A DNA stretch of 64,000 bases from Candidatus Woesearchaeota archaeon (GCA_016214075.1 JACRPI010000043.1:1-64000), one strand, 5' to 3'; counted from the first letter of the stretch, positions 15,906 to 24,491 are shown. The notes: generated by a model not told the origin, from the sequence alone. Made by a program: numbers and translations.

Positions 15906-17714
15906 ATGGCAAAATTCATTGGCGAAGAAAACGAAGGACGCATCACGGAGATCATGCACAGGTTATTTGGAGACACAGAAGCGGATAGATTTCTTTGGAA
16001 TGAAATAAAAAGGTATGTTCCAGAACTAAGTAAAGCAGATGAAGAAGAAATTCGTGCGTTCGTAAAAACACAACGAGATTTTTATCTTGAAGGAGTTCTC
16101 CCAGAATTTGGAATACCACTCGCGTTTCTCAATCCGACATTTATTGATGATGTGAATGCTGTACGAATGCAAGAGACTGGACTCGAAGTCTACACCAGAG
16201 GCGCAGTAAAAGAAAATGGGTATAGAATGCAGCTCCGAATTAATCCAGATGGAAGAGTGTCTGCAAATACAAGACAATTTACTCCTTTTGATCTGCGCAT
16301 GTTCCCAGAACTTGCAGACACTATCGAACAGCTTCCTGTAATGATAGGAGACGCAGAGCTCATTAGTAGATGGTATAAACATCATGATGGTTTTGGAAGA
16401 GTACAAGAAAGAATTCCCAATCAAAAATATTGGCCAAGCAGAAAAACAGGACGAGTGGAAGATGAATTTCTTGCAGCATATCTCGCAGACCAAACATTGT
16501 TTAGAGAGGGAGCAGTAAAAAAAGATCTTGAATTGACCCTCGCGTTCCACGGCATGCTTGCAATCGCAGATCCAACAACATGGGATGTACCACGAGAGCG
16601 ACAGATCGCAGAACCTCTTTGCCAGCTTCCTGTAGATTATAGAAGGATAGATGAAATTCTTGATAGGCTTGGAGAATATATGGAGAGAAGAAATCTCAAT
16701 GCACGAGTTGTCGAGAGAAAAGTATTGACAAAAAAAGAGCAGCTTCGTGCGTATGTTGAAGAACAGAGAAGACAAGAGTTAGAAGGGGCGGTCGTGGTCA
16801 GGACAGCGTGGAATCCAGAAGGAAGACGTTCATTTCATTTCGCAAAAACAATCAAGATAAAGAATTATGAGACAGTGGATTGCATTGTTCTTGGATTATA
16901 CACAGAAGGGTGGGATAAAGAAACGCCGCTTAGAGAACAAGCAGTCACAGGAGCATTGCTGGGATTATACGACGAGCGAAGTGAGCAGTATGTTCCTGCG
17001 TTCAAAGTAAATCTTGATCCAGAAGGACCACAGATTAAAACAGCAGGACAAAAAGAGCGATTAGTCGCGCTGCGTCAAAATCTCGTTGAACTCGCAAAAG
17101 AACGGCAAGGGACAGAAGATGTGGTTACTGTAGTGGACATATATCGTGTTCAAGGAAGAATCCTCATCAACAGAGTCCTCAAAGGGAAAAATTTGGAAAC
17201 AGAAGTAGAACAATTATTGGAGAATATGCCTGTTGGAAAAGATGTAATTGGATTATTTGATTTGTATAAAGCAGACCAGGACACGTATGAGCAGCACAAA
17301 AAAGGAACAAAAAAAGCAGATACCAAAACAGACAAATGTATTCAGCAATATAAAGGAGTATTCGCAGCCTTGAAAGAGTTAGAAGAACAAGATAAAAAAG
17401 GATACAAAGAGTTTGCGCAATATTTCAGTAAGGCAAAAGAAGTGAAAGCAACGTCGCAAAAACTGAAACGACCGCAAGTCCTTTTTGACACGAACCAGCC
17501 AGTGATTGTCGAAGCAAATGTGTTTCAAGTGCGCTATGGGGAAGTACCGTACGCGGCAGGATTCCATTCATGGTTTTGTAATAGCTTCTACGTCAATAAT
17601 GCGTTTGCGGATCATATTCGATTTGATAAATCCACAACAACAGATTATGGGACAATAATAGAGATCGCGAGAAAACACACAGGAAAGAAGAAGAGAATAC
17701 TGAGAAAAGACTAA
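15906..17714 (+). CDS. Divergent ATP-dependent DNA ligase
   Basis: 602 aa. Covalent nucleotidyltransferase core: motif I K102-ENGYR in place of KxDGxR, motif III IGDAELIS, motif IV LEGAVVVR, motif V TIKIKN, followed by an OB-fold (VDCIVLGLY, then ALLGLYDE, YVPAFKVN) and, after a Lys-rich insertion near 475-540, a final strand set PQVLFDTN-IVEANVFQVRYGEV typical of the end of archaeal DNA ligases. The usual Asp of motif I is Asn. The N-terminal DNA-binding domain is short. KxNG also occurs in archaeal RNA ligases, but the OB-fold favours DNA. The open frame begins earlier (15837); the ATG at 15906 has a TATA box 26 bp upstream. Confidence 0.75.
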   Translation: MAKFIGEENEGRITEIMHRLFGDTEADRFLWNEIKRYVPELSKADEEEIRAFVKTQRDFYLEGVLPEFGIPLAFLNPTFIDDVNAVRMQETGLEVYTRGAVKENGYRMQLRINPDGRVSANTRQFTPFDLRMFPELADTIEQLPVMIGDAELISRWYKHHDGFGRVQERIPNQKYWPSRKTGRVEDEFLAAYLADQTLFREGAVKKDLELTLAFHGMLAIADPTTWDVPRERQIAEPLCQLPVDYRRIDEILDRLGEYMERRNLNARVVERKVLTKKEQLRAYVEEQRRQELEGAVVVRTAWNPEGRRSFHFAKTIKIKNYETVDCIVLGLYTEGWDKETPLREQAVTGALLGLYDERSEQYVPAFKVNLDPEGPQIKTAGQKERLVALRQNLVELAKERQGTEDVVTVVDIYRVQGRILINRVLKGKNLETEVEQLLENMPVGKDVIGLFDLYKADQDTYEQHKKGTKKADTKTDKCIQQYKGVFAALKELEEQDKKGYKEFAQYFSKAKEVKATSQKLKRPQVLFDTNQPVIVEANVFQVRYGEVPYAAGFHSWFCNSFYVNNAFADHIRFDKSTTTDYGTIIEIARKHTGKKKRILRKD

Positions 17715-17805
17715 ATTTTGTAATCCTACAACACGCACCAGCACTTCTCTAAATCGAAAGACAACATAATACTCGCACAAGCACTGCAACACACGCGCCT
17801 GCAAC

Positions 17806-17842
17806 GCACTGATTCGCCAAACAACTCTTAAGTATCTTCAAT
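17806..17842. repeat. Dispersed repeat, copy 3
   Basis: ACTGATTCGCCAAACA followed by AAGTATCTTCAAT, matching copy 4 at 47661. The rest of the gap 17715-17962 is AT-rich with CA-rich runs and no gene. Confidence 0.6.
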
Positions 17843-17962
17843 TATGTTTGATGTATAATTATTTCAAAATAGACTAAATAATGCATTGAGCGAGAGTATA
17901 GTAATTGAAAGCAACTAAAAGATGTCAAAACATTGAAAAATGGAGAATGAGTCCTAGACAAT

Positions 17963-18268
17963 ATGGATCTCCTTCAAAGAGTAAAAGTATATTTTGGAAT
18001 TTCTCAAGTAGAAGTTTATTGTCAAGAGTGTGGAACAGATATTACAGGAAAAAACAGTGTAGTAGAAACAAGAGAATTTCGTAACAAAAGTACTGAAGTA
18101 AAAACATACTGCCCTGGAACGACGGGAAGAACGAGTTTTGCAGAAGTATTAGAAGAAGAGATTACTGTGGTGATGGAAGACACATACAATGGGAAACAAG
18201 TCCAGCGTGCAATCGCAACAGGAGAAATTACGCATTATAGTAAGTTAGAACAAAAAGCGCTTGAATAA
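17963..18268 (+). CDS. Small protein with a CxxC pair
   Basis: 101 aa. EVYCQECGTDITGK near the N-terminus looks like half of a zinc ribbon, and a third Cys follows in TYCPGTTG; together they could bind one metal. The rest is a charged alpha/beta mix. ATG at 17963; no strong TATA box seen. It is bounded downstream by a large hairpin repeat that begins 1 bp after its stop. Family not recognised; moderate confidence that it is a real gene. Confidence 0.55.
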   Translation: MDLLQRVKVYFGISQVEVYCQECGTDITGKNSVVETREFRNKSTEVKTYCPGTTGRTSFAEVLEEEITVVMEDTYNGKQVQRAIATGEITHYSKLEQKALE

Positions 18269-18446
18269 CACAGACGCACCGCTCGCAGGGCATCCCAATC
18301 GCAGCAAGCTGCGGGGTATTGCCCGCTCGCAATTCGGTGCGTCTGTGGAATTGTGAAATTGGGTCACAGCAAACTGTGGGGTATTATTTCGAGCTATGCT
18401 CGTAATACTACGAACCTTCGGTTCGAAGTAAACCCAAATTTCACAA
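18269..18446. repeat. Double long-hairpin element
   Basis: Two adjacent stem-loops. The first has 13-bp arms CACAGACGCACCG/CGGTGCGTCTGTG (18269-18281, 18335-18347) enclosing CGCAGC-aa-GCTGCG and GGGCA/TGCCC stems. The second has arms TTGTGAAATTGGGT (18351-18364) and a near-complementary AACCCAAATTTCACAA (18431-18446) enclosing CGAG-CTCG and GAACC-GGTTC hairpins. The first part is repeated at 58759-58848 with changes on both arms. This is most of the 442-bp gap before uL3. Confidence 0.8.
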
Positions 18447-18463
18447 TAATTTAAAAGAACAAC

Positions 18464-18474
18464 CTTTATAAACA
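18464..18474 (+). promoter_or_regulatory. TATA box for the structured RNA
   Basis: CTTTATAAAC with a preceding AA-rich BRE-like stretch, about 28 bp ahead of the first base of the folded region. Confidence 0.55.
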
Positions 18475-18493
18475 ACCTGTCATTCTCAAAGGA

Positions 18494-18680
18494 TAAAGAG
18501 GACAAATCCGATGATTACCGTCGGGTGTATGTGAGGATCATGGTCACATACAATCAAACAACAAGCCTGAAAAGATGCTTTTTCAGTACAGATTGAATAT
18601 GTTCAACTGTTTCTAAGAAAGGAATCAAGAATAGGTTTTTTCAATAAGAACCAAATCACACAGGCTAGGGTTTGCTATCA
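18494..18680 (+). ncRNA. Candidate structured RNA upstream of the ribosomal operon
   Basis: About 185 nt with its own TATA box and no credible ORF. Long-range stem CAAATCC (18503-18509)/GGGTTTG (18668-18674) closes the unit. A second stem AGCCTG (18564-18569)/CAGGCT (18661-18666) encloses more hairpins. Local hairpins are GTATGTGA/TCACATAC (18527-18551), CTGAAAA/TTTTCAG (18567-18586), ACAG-a-TTGAA/TTCAA-CTGT (18588-18610) and GGTT/AACC (18634-18652). The CTGAAAA hairpin and the AGCCTG stem share three bases, so they may alternate. A separate TATA box for uL3 follows, so this is more likely a free RNA than a leader. No known RNA class recognised. Confidence 0.5.
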
Positions 18681-18692
18681 AAATATAAAAAT
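18679..18692 (+). promoter_or_regulatory. TATA box for the ribosomal-protein operon
   Basis: AAATATAAAAAT centred about 25 bp before the uL3 ATG, predicting a leaderless first message for the operon. Confidence 0.6.
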
Positions 18693-18710
18693 TCAAAAAA
18701 GGAATAAAAA

Positions 18711-19700
18711 ATGCCAAAAGCACACAATCCAAGACACGGAAGCATGCAGGTCTGGCCGCGAAAGCGCGCAAACAGACCGTATCCAAATATTGGATCCTGG
18801 AAAGTTACCGCGGATTTGAAAGAGACAAACCTCTTGGGTTTTGCAGGATACAAAGCAGGAATGACGCATGTCATGATTGTGGACAACAGAGCAAAATCAC
18901 CTTCTAAAGGACAAGAAATTGCGGTGCCAGTCACTGTTATCGAATGCCCGCCAATAAAAATCGCGTCAGCGCGTTTCTACAAAGACACATTAAAAGGATT
19001 CCAAGTAGTTAAAGAACTTCGCTTCAAAGCAGAAAAAGAATTAAAAAGAAAATTACCTGTTATCAAAAACAGTAAAGAAGCAGAGTTAGAAAGTATCAAA
19101 CCTGAAGAATACACAGACATCCGAATAAACGTTTACACGCAGCCAAAACTTGTTGGTTTCAAGAAAAAACCTGAACTCTTTGAAATGGCTTTGAGTGGTT
19201 CAGTTGCGGACAAGCTTGCGTATATTAAAAACAACGTCGGCAAAGAAATTAAAGCGTCACAAATTTTCAAAGCAGGACAAATAGTTGATACAATCGCAGT
19301 CACAAGAGGAAAAGGGTTCCAAGGTCCAGTAAAAAGATTTGGTGTTTCGATAAGACGACACAAGTCAGAAAAAACAAAAAGAGGACCTGGATCACTTGGT
19401 GGTTGGATTGCGCAAGCACACTTCATGTATAGAGTTGCGCATGCGGGGCAAATGGGCTACCACAATAGAACAGAATATAACAAATGGATTATCAAAATTT
19501 CCGACAAAGCAGAAGAAGTCAACCCAAAAGGAGGATTTCTCCACTATGGAAATGTCAAAAATGAATATCTCTTAGTGAAAGGATCTGTACAGGGACCAGC
19601 AAAGCGATTAATCCGCTTCAATTTCCCGAAGAGACCAAATCATTTTAATCCGAAGGATGCGCCAAGCGTAACCTACACAAGTTTAGAATCAAAACAATAA
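18711..19700 (+). CDS. rpl3: Ribosomal protein uL3
   Basis: 329 aa, standard archaeal length. Binds 23S rRNA near the peptidyl transferase centre. N-terminal RKRANRPYPNIGSW and the central extension GKGFQGPVKRFGVSIRRHK followed by GPGSLGGW, the loop that reaches the active site, are intact. First gene of the uL3-to-SecY operon. A potential SD (AAAGGA) lies 9 nt upstream in addition to the leaderless spacing of the TATA box. Confidence 0.97.
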   Translation: MPKAHNPRHGSMQVWPRKRANRPYPNIGSWKVTADLKETNLLGFAGYKAGMTHVMIVDNRAKSPSKGQEIAVPVTVIECPPIKIASARFYKDTLKGFQVVKELRFKAEKELKRKLPVIKNSKEAELESIKPEEYTDIRINVYTQPKLVGFKKKPELFEMALSGSVADKLAYIKNNVGKEIKASQIFKAGQIVDTIAVTRGKGFQGPVKRFGVSIRRHKSEKTKRGPGSLGGWIAQAHFMYRVAHAGQMGYHNRTEYNKWIIKISDKAEEVNPKGGFLHYGNVKNEYLLVKGSVQGPAKRLIRFNFPKRPNHFNPKDAPSVTYTSLESKQ

Positions 19701-19723
19701 ACAGAAACAATTGATGTGAAACC

Positions 19724-20530
19724 ATGAAAATTTCAGTATACTCATTGCAAAAAACAGAAGTAAGCAAGAAAGATCTTCCTGCGTGCTTTCAGGCAGAAGT
19801 ACGCCCAGATGTAGTGAAGAAAGCAGTACTTGCAATCAGAGCAAATAAGAGACAACCATACGGCGCGGATCCAACTGCGGGTATGAAACAGGTTTCAAAA
19901 GTTTCGAGAAGAAGACGAGATTATCAAACATCGTATGGTCACGGCATTTCACGATCACCACGAAAAGTCCTTGGAAGACGAGGAACACGATTTATTTGGG
20001 CAGGAGCAATCGCGGCAGGAACAGTCGGTGGAAAAGCAGCGCATCCTCCAAAAGTAGAAAAGAACTGGGATCAGAAAATAAACAAGAATGAAAACAGAAT
20101 CGCGATCAAATCAGGATTAACAGCAGCAATGAAAAAAGACCTTGTGAGTGAACAAGGACATGTGCTTCCTGAACATTATCCATTCCTTGTAGAAACAAAG
20201 TTTGAAGATCTTGCAAAAACAAAAGATGTTGTTGCAGCGTTGGAAAAACTTGGACTCACAGAAGAACTCAGCCGAGCAAGCAGAAAAAAGATGAGAACAG
20301 GAAGAAGTAAAATGCGCGGAAGAAGTTACAAGAAAGCAAAAGGACCATTAATTGTTGTTTCAGGAGCATGCAAAGCGCAAAAAGCTGCTGGCGGAATTCC
20401 AGGAGTGGACGTTGTGAATGTCAAATACCTCAACGCGGAAATATTGGCACCAAGCATCAAACCAGGACGATTAACTATATTTACAGAAGCTGCAATTGAA
20501 AAAATTGCGAAAGATAATTTATACGCATAA
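19724..20530 (+). CDS. rpl4: Ribosomal protein uL4
   Basis: 268 aa. Lines the exit-tunnel constriction; the long internal loop GMKQVSKVSRRRRDYQTSYG that extends to the tunnel is present. GTGA ribosome-binding motif 6 nt upstream of the ATG, the motif used by most genes of this operon. Spacing to uL3 is 23 bp. Confidence 0.96.
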   Translation: MKISVYSLQKTEVSKKDLPACFQAEVRPDVVKKAVLAIRANKRQPYGADPTAGMKQVSKVSRRRRDYQTSYGHGISRSPRKVLGRRGTRFIWAGAIAAGTVGGKAAHPPKVEKNWDQKINKNENRIAIKSGLTAAMKKDLVSEQGHVLPEHYPFLVETKFEDLAKTKDVVAALEKLGLTEELSRASRKKMRTGRSKMRGRSYKKAKGPLIVVSGACKAQKAAGGIPGVDVVNVKYLNAEILAPSIKPGRLTIFTEAAIEKIAKDNLYA

Positions 20531-20575
20531 AAAAATAAAGAAGAGAATAAAAAACAAAAAAAATAACGTGAAAAC

Positions 20576-20830
20576 ATGGAAACGCTGATAAGGTATCCAC
20601 TTGCGACAGAAAAAGCGATTCGTATGATCGAATCCGAAAATACAATGACGTTTGAAGTAGAAAGAAAAGCAAGAAAGGAAGATATCAAGAAACAAGTCGA
20701 AACATTATACAAAGTTAAAGTCACAAAAGTAAACACAATGATCACGCCAAGGGGAACAAAGCGAGCGTATGTCAAGCTCGGAATGGACACTCCTGCGATT
20801 GATGTTGCGACACAACTAGGATTAATTTAA
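20576..20830 (+). CDS. rpl23: Ribosomal protein uL23
   Basis: 84 aa, the compact archaeal form: YPLATEKA at the start and KVNTMITPRGTKRAYVKL at the loop that borders the tunnel exit, where SRP and SecY dock. GTGA site upstream of the ATG. 45-bp A-rich gap after uL4. Confidence 0.96.
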   Translation: METLIRYPLATEKAIRMIESENTMTFEVERKARKEDIKKQVETLYKVKVTKVNTMITPRGTKRAYVKLGMDTPAIDVATQLGLI

Positions 20831-20842
20831 TGAGGAACAAAA

Positions 20843-21553
20843 ATGGGTAAGCGATTAACAGTACAACGACGCGGAAAGGGCTCACCAGTATTCCTAAGCC
20901 CCAGCCATAAATACGTCGGAAAAGCAAGCCATGTTTCCATGAAAACAGCAGGAAAAGGAAAGGTCACAAACCTTCTCCATTGTGCTGGTCATACAGCTCC
21001 TTTAATGACAGTCAAATGGGATAATGGAGAAGAACAGTTAACCATTGCTCCTGAAGGAGTTCGCGTCAATCAAACAATTGAATGCGGCACAGAAAATACA
21101 GAAACAGGCGCAACACTTGCACTCAAAAATATTCCAGAAGGAACATTAGTGTATAACATTGAAGGAATTCCAGGAGATGGCGGAAAATTCGCGCGCAGCG
21201 GCGGCGTTTTCGCGAAAGTCCTTGCGCGACAAGGAACAAGTATCAGTATCATGCTTCCATCAAAAAAAGAAAAAATGTTCAATGAAAACTGCAGAGCGTC
21301 AGTCGGCATTGTTGCTGGCGGCGGAAGAATGGAAAAACCATTGTTAAAAGCAGGAACACGATATTTCAAATCCAGAGCAAGCGCGGCGCTTTGGCCAGTT
21401 GTTTCGGGACAATCACAGAACGCAGTAGAACACCCACATGGTGGTGCTCGTTCCAGCAAGAAGAACAAGCCAGACATTGCGAGACGATTCGCTCCACCTG
21501 GCGCAAAGATTGGTAAGATCAGACCACGAAGAACAGGTCGTAAGAGCAGATAA
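20843..21553 (+). CDS. rpl2: Ribosomal protein uL2
   Basis: 236 aa. Needed for subunit association and peptidyl transfer. The conserved His segment is VEHPHGGA, followed by the basic tail (FAPPGAKIGKIRPRRTGRK). GAGGAA site upstream. Follows uL23 by 12 bp. Confidence 0.97.
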   Translation: MGKRLTVQRRGKGSPVFLSPSHKYVGKASHVSMKTAGKGKVTNLLHCAGHTAPLMTVKWDNGEEQLTIAPEGVRVNQTIECGTENTETGATLALKNIPEGTLVYNIEGIPGDGGKFARSGGVFAKVLARQGTSISIMLPSKKEKMFNENCRASVGIVAGGGRMEKPLLKAGTRYFKSRASAALWPVVSGQSQNAVEHPHGGARSSKKNKPDIARRFAPPGAKIGKIRPRRTGRKSR

Positions 21554-21573
21554 ATAGAGGAAGTGAAGATCAC

Positions 21574-21957
21574 ATGGCATTAAAAGAATTCAAGTACAGA
21601 GGAAAAACAATCGACGAGTTAAAGAAGATGAGTTTGAAAGAAGTAGCGCTCTTGCTTCCTTCCCGAGAACGAAGAAAAATAAATGCGGGATTCACAGAAC
21701 AGGAAAAAATATTCCTTGAAAAACTACAATCAAAACAAAAGAAAGTAAAAACACACTGCAGAGATATGATTGTTCTTCCAGTAATGGTTGGAAGAACTGT
21801 TGGAATTCATGCAGGAAAAGAATTCAAAGATGTTGAAATTATAGCGGATATGATTGGACACAGACTTGGAGAATTTGCGTTAACGAGAAGCCGTGTTGCG
21901 CACAACGCGCCAGGTATCGGAGCAACCAAATCCAGTGCGTCATTATCTGTCAAATAA
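21574..21957 (+). CDS. rps19: Ribosomal protein uS19
   Basis: 127 aa. Head of the small subunit. Core signature DMIVLPVMVGRTVGIHAGKEF and IADMIGHRLGEFALTR are clear. GTGA-type site (GAAGTGAAGAT) upstream of the ATG. Confidence 0.96.
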   Translation: MALKEFKYRGKTIDELKKMSLKEVALLLPSRERRKINAGFTEQEKIFLEKLQSKQKKVKTHCRDMIVLPVMVGRTVGIHAGKEFKDVEIIADMIGHRLGEFALTRSRVAHNAPGIGATKSSASLSVK

Positions 21958-22002
21958 AAATAACTAATAATGAAAAAAGAAAAATAATCAAGGCGATACA
22001 CA

Positions 22003-22539
22003 ATGGGATTAAAATACGCGTTCAGCGCATACAACAAGGAGTTAATGGCACGAGCTGTTGGCAGAGATTTATCTATCTCTAAAAAACAGAGTGTCGAAAT
22101 CTGCAAGTGGATTCGTTATAAATCAACAAGCAGAGCGAAAAGAATCCTTGAAGATGCGATCAAGATGGAACGAGCGATTCCATACACGCGCTTTAACTGG
22201 AACGTTGGTCACAGGCCAGGAATGGGTCCTGGGCGATATCCAATCAAAGCATCAACAGAAATTTTGGCGTTAATAAAATCAGCTGAAGCAAACGCGCAGC
22301 TCAAAGGATTAAACACAGGAAATTTACATATTGTGCATATTAACGCGCAAAAAGCGCCAACTCCGCATCATTATGGACGACAGAGGGGCACAAAAATGAA
22401 GCGCACGCACATTGAAGTAGTGTTGCAGGAAAGAGCAGAAAAGAAAACTGAAGAAAAAGCAAAATCAAAAACGCAGAAACAAGAAAAACAAAAAGAAGAG
22501 AAACAGACAAAAGAAGCGAAAGAAAGTAAAAAAGAATAA
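22003..22539 (+). CDS. rpl22: Ribosomal protein uL22 with charged C-terminal tail
   Basis: 178 aa. The globular core and tunnel hairpin (FNWNVGHRPGMGPGRYP, and APTPHHYGRQRGTKMKRTH) are normal. About 35 extra residues rich in Lys, Glu and Gln follow the core, a tail shared in style by uS3, uL24, eL32 and eL14 here. GGCGAT precedes the start. Confidence 0.95.
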   Translation: MGLKYAFSAYNKELMARAVGRDLSISKKQSVEICKWIRYKSTSRAKRILEDAIKMERAIPYTRFNWNVGHRPGMGPGRYPIKASTEILALIKSAEANAQLKGLNTGNLHIVHINAQKAPTPHHYGRQRGTKMKRTHIEVVLQERAEKKTEEKAKSKTQKQEKQKEEKQTKEAKESKKE

Positions 22540-22557
22540 TCAAAAAGGGAATGACGC

Positions 22558-23322
22558 ATGGGCTACAAAAAAATAGTTGAACAAAAAATCAAAGAATTCC
22601 AAATTCAGGAATTCATCGGCACAAATTTGAAACAGGTTGGTCTCAGCAGTTCAAAGTTGCAGATGACTCCGCTTGGAGAAAAGATTGTCGTCAACGCAGC
22701 GCGGCCTGGATTAATCGTCGGAAAAAAAGGACAGAGCATCAAACGCTTAACAAATCAGCTCAAGAAAAAGTTCAACTTAGAAAATCCACAAATTGAAATC
22801 AATGAAATTGAAAATCCTAACCTCGATGCGCAAATCATTGCGGAAAGAATCTCCACATCAATGGAACGATTCGGCTCACAGCGATTTAAAGCAATCGGAC
22901 ACAAAGTATTGGAAGATGTCATGAATGCTGGTGCATTGGGAATTGAAGTGGTCGTGTCAGGAAAAGTTCCAAGCGCGCGAGCAAAACGATGGCGCTTTTA
23001 TCAGGGCTACTTGAAAAAAAGCGGCGACATTGCAATAAGTGGAGTTAGAAAAGCGTACAGCACAGCGGAATTAAAATCAGGAACAGTAGGAATCCAAGTG
23101 CGCATTATGCCACCAATTGAATTACCAGATCGTATCAAAATTCGAACTCCTGAAGAAACTGAACAAAGAGAAGCAGGAAAACAGGAAGCAAAAGAAGAAA
23201 AGCACGAAGAGAAGAAAAAAACAAAAAAACGCGCGAAGAAAAAAGAAAGTGAAAAAACAGCAGAAACAAAAGAAGAAAAAACTGAAGTAAAAGAAGAAGC
23301 TGCTGAAGAAAAGCCTGAATGA
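22558..23322 (+). CDS. rps3: Ribosomal protein uS3 with charged C-terminal tail
   Basis: 254 aa. The KH domain has the GxxG loop as GKKG in PGLIVGKKGQSIKRL; the C-terminal domain (VVVSGKVPSARAKRWRF, IQVRIMPP) follows. The last ~55 residues are a Lys/Glu-rich low-complexity tail. mRNA entry side of the small subunit. Confidence 0.96.
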   Translation: MGYKKIVEQKIKEFQIQEFIGTNLKQVGLSSSKLQMTPLGEKIVVNAARPGLIVGKKGQSIKRLTNQLKKKFNLENPQIEINEIENPNLDAQIIAERISTSMERFGSQRFKAIGHKVLEDVMNAGALGIEVVVSGKVPSARAKRWRFYQGYLKKSGDIAISGVRKAYSTAELKSGTVGIQVRIMPPIELPDRIKIRTPEETEQREAGKQEAKEEKHEEKKKTKKRAKKKESEKTAETKEEKTEVKEEAAEEKPE

Positions 23323-23352
23323 TAATTACAAAATAAAAACAACGTGAAAAAA

Positions 23353-23565
23353 ATGAAAGCAACAGACCTGCAAAAACTGACAGTAAAAGAGTTGAAAGAA
23401 AAACTCAGTGAAATGCAGAACCAACTCATCAAAGAGCGAGCGCAAGCTGCTCGAGGAACACAATCAAAGAATCCAATGATAATTAAAAATACACGAAAAG
23501 TAATTGCGCGAATAATGCAATTGCTTGCAACAAAAAAAGACGTGGAGGTTGTTAAAAAAGCATGA
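23353..23565 (+). CDS. rpl29: Ribosomal protein uL29
   Basis: 70 aa. Two-helix protein at the tunnel exit: LTVKELKEKLSEMQNQLIKERAQ then a conserved NTRKVIARI helix. An upstream in-frame GTG at 23344 is part of the GTGA ribosome-binding motif seen before other genes here, so the ATG at 23353 is the start. The stop overlaps the next gene's start (ATGA). Confidence 0.95.
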   Translation: MKATDLQKLTVKELKEKLSEMQNQLIKERAQAARGTQSKNPMIIKNTRKVIARIMQLLATKKDVEVVKKA

Positions 23566-23885
23566 GCAAAATCTGCAACACGTGTGGCCTACCTGAAGAC
23601 CTTTGCGTTTGTGAAACAATCGCGAAAGAAAGTCAGAAAATCACCATTTACATTGAACGAAAAAAATTCGGAAAAAAGTATACAGTGGTTCAAGGTATAG
23701 ACACAAAAGAGATTGACATCAAAGACATCGCGAAAGCGTTGAAGTCAAAACTTGCGTGTGGCGGAACAGCAAAAGGAGGCGTCATTGAACTCCAAGGAGA
23801 GCATATCCAACGAGTCATGAGTTACCTTGTAGAGCTGGGCTTTGCGCCAGAAACAATCAGAATCGGCGATGAACGCCGAAGATAA
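23562..23885 (+). CDS. Translation initiation factor aIF1 (SUI1)
   Basis: 107 aa. SUI1 fold that monitors start-codon selection on the small subunit. Archaeal-type N-terminal CNTCGLPEDLCVC zinc-ribbon-like segment, then ALKSKLACGGTAKGGVIELQG with the conserved GG-A/T motif. GGAGG ribosome-binding site inside the end of uL29. 4-nt overlap indicates translational coupling. Confidence 0.95.
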   Translation: MSKICNTCGLPEDLCVCETIAKESQKITIYIERKKFGKKYTVVQGIDTKEIDIKDIAKALKSKLACGGTAKGGVIELQGEHIQRVMSYLVELGFAPETIRIGDERRR

Positions 23886-23887
23886 AA

Positions 23888-24133
23888 ATGAATGCTGATT
23901 TGATCGGTGCAACAATTGAAGTGGTGCATGCGAACAACAAAACATTGATTGGGAAGAAAGGAAAAGTGTTGGATGAAACAAAAAACACGATTACCATAAA
24001 CACAAAAGAAAAAAAACAAAAAATACTGAAAACACACATCACATTCAAAATTCACAAAGACAAAAAATTTGAGGAAAAAATAATCGAAGGAAAAACGATC
24101 ACAAAAAGACCGTATGAACGAATAAGGGGATAA
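23888..24133 (+). CDS. RNase P protein component 1 (Rpp29/Pop4)
   Basis: 81 aa, at the short end for archaeal Rpp29. Sm-like beta barrel: LIGATIEVVHANNKTLIGKKG with the conserved GKKG-V---T-N pattern. Helps fold the RNase P catalytic RNA for tRNA 5' maturation. It sits at its usual archaeal place between aIF1 and uS17. Confidence 0.93.
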   Translation: MNADLIGATIEVVHANNKTLIGKKGKVLDETKNTITINTKEKKQKILKTHITFKIHKDKKFEEKIIEGKTITKRPYERIRG

Positions 24134-24135
24134 TC

Positions 24136-24474
24136 ATGACAGAAAATCAAAAAACAAGAAATATCGGCATTGATGTCAAAGCGCCTGCGACAGCATGTGT
24201 GAATGACAAGAACTGTCCGTTCCATGGAGAACGAGTAGTTCGGGGTCGAACACTTGTTGGAAAGATTAGCAGCGCAAAAGTAAAGCGAAACGCAACAATG
24301 GAAATTGAACGAAGAGTTCCTCTCCCAAAATACGAACGTTTCGAGAAAAGACGAACAAAAATCATGGTTCATAATCCTGAATGCATTAGTGCAAAAGAAG
24401 GAGATACAGTCAAAGTTATGGAAACACGAAAAATCAGTAAGATGAAATGCTTCGTGATAGTAGAGAAACAATAA
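24136..24474 (+). CDS. rps17: Ribosomal protein uS17
   Basis: 112 aa, archaeal form with N-terminal extension containing CPFHG. OB-fold signature RVPLPKYERFEKRRTKIMVH is present. Follows Rpp29 by 2 bp. Confidence 0.96.
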   Translation: MTENQKTRNIGIDVKAPATACVNDKNCPFHGERVVRGRTLVGKISSAKVKRNATMEIERRVPLPKYERFEKRRTKIMVHNPECISAKEGDTVKVMETRKISKMKCFVIVEKQ

Positions 24475-24491
24475 TACCTACGTGAAACAAA

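Noticed and set aside
18494-18680. RNase P RNA, SRP RNA or box C/D RNA at the uL3 upstream region
   Set aside because: The RNase P region V pattern (ACAGAA then GGCUUA), the SRP domain IV loop and paired C/D boxes at proper spacing are not found. It is left as an unassigned structured RNA.
23007-23432. Ser/Phe-rich reverse-strand frames opposite the uS3 and eL32 tails
   Set aside because: They are antisense translations of Lys/Glu-rich tails (AAG/GAA read as CTT/TTC), giving Phe/Leu/Ser runs that mimic membrane segments.
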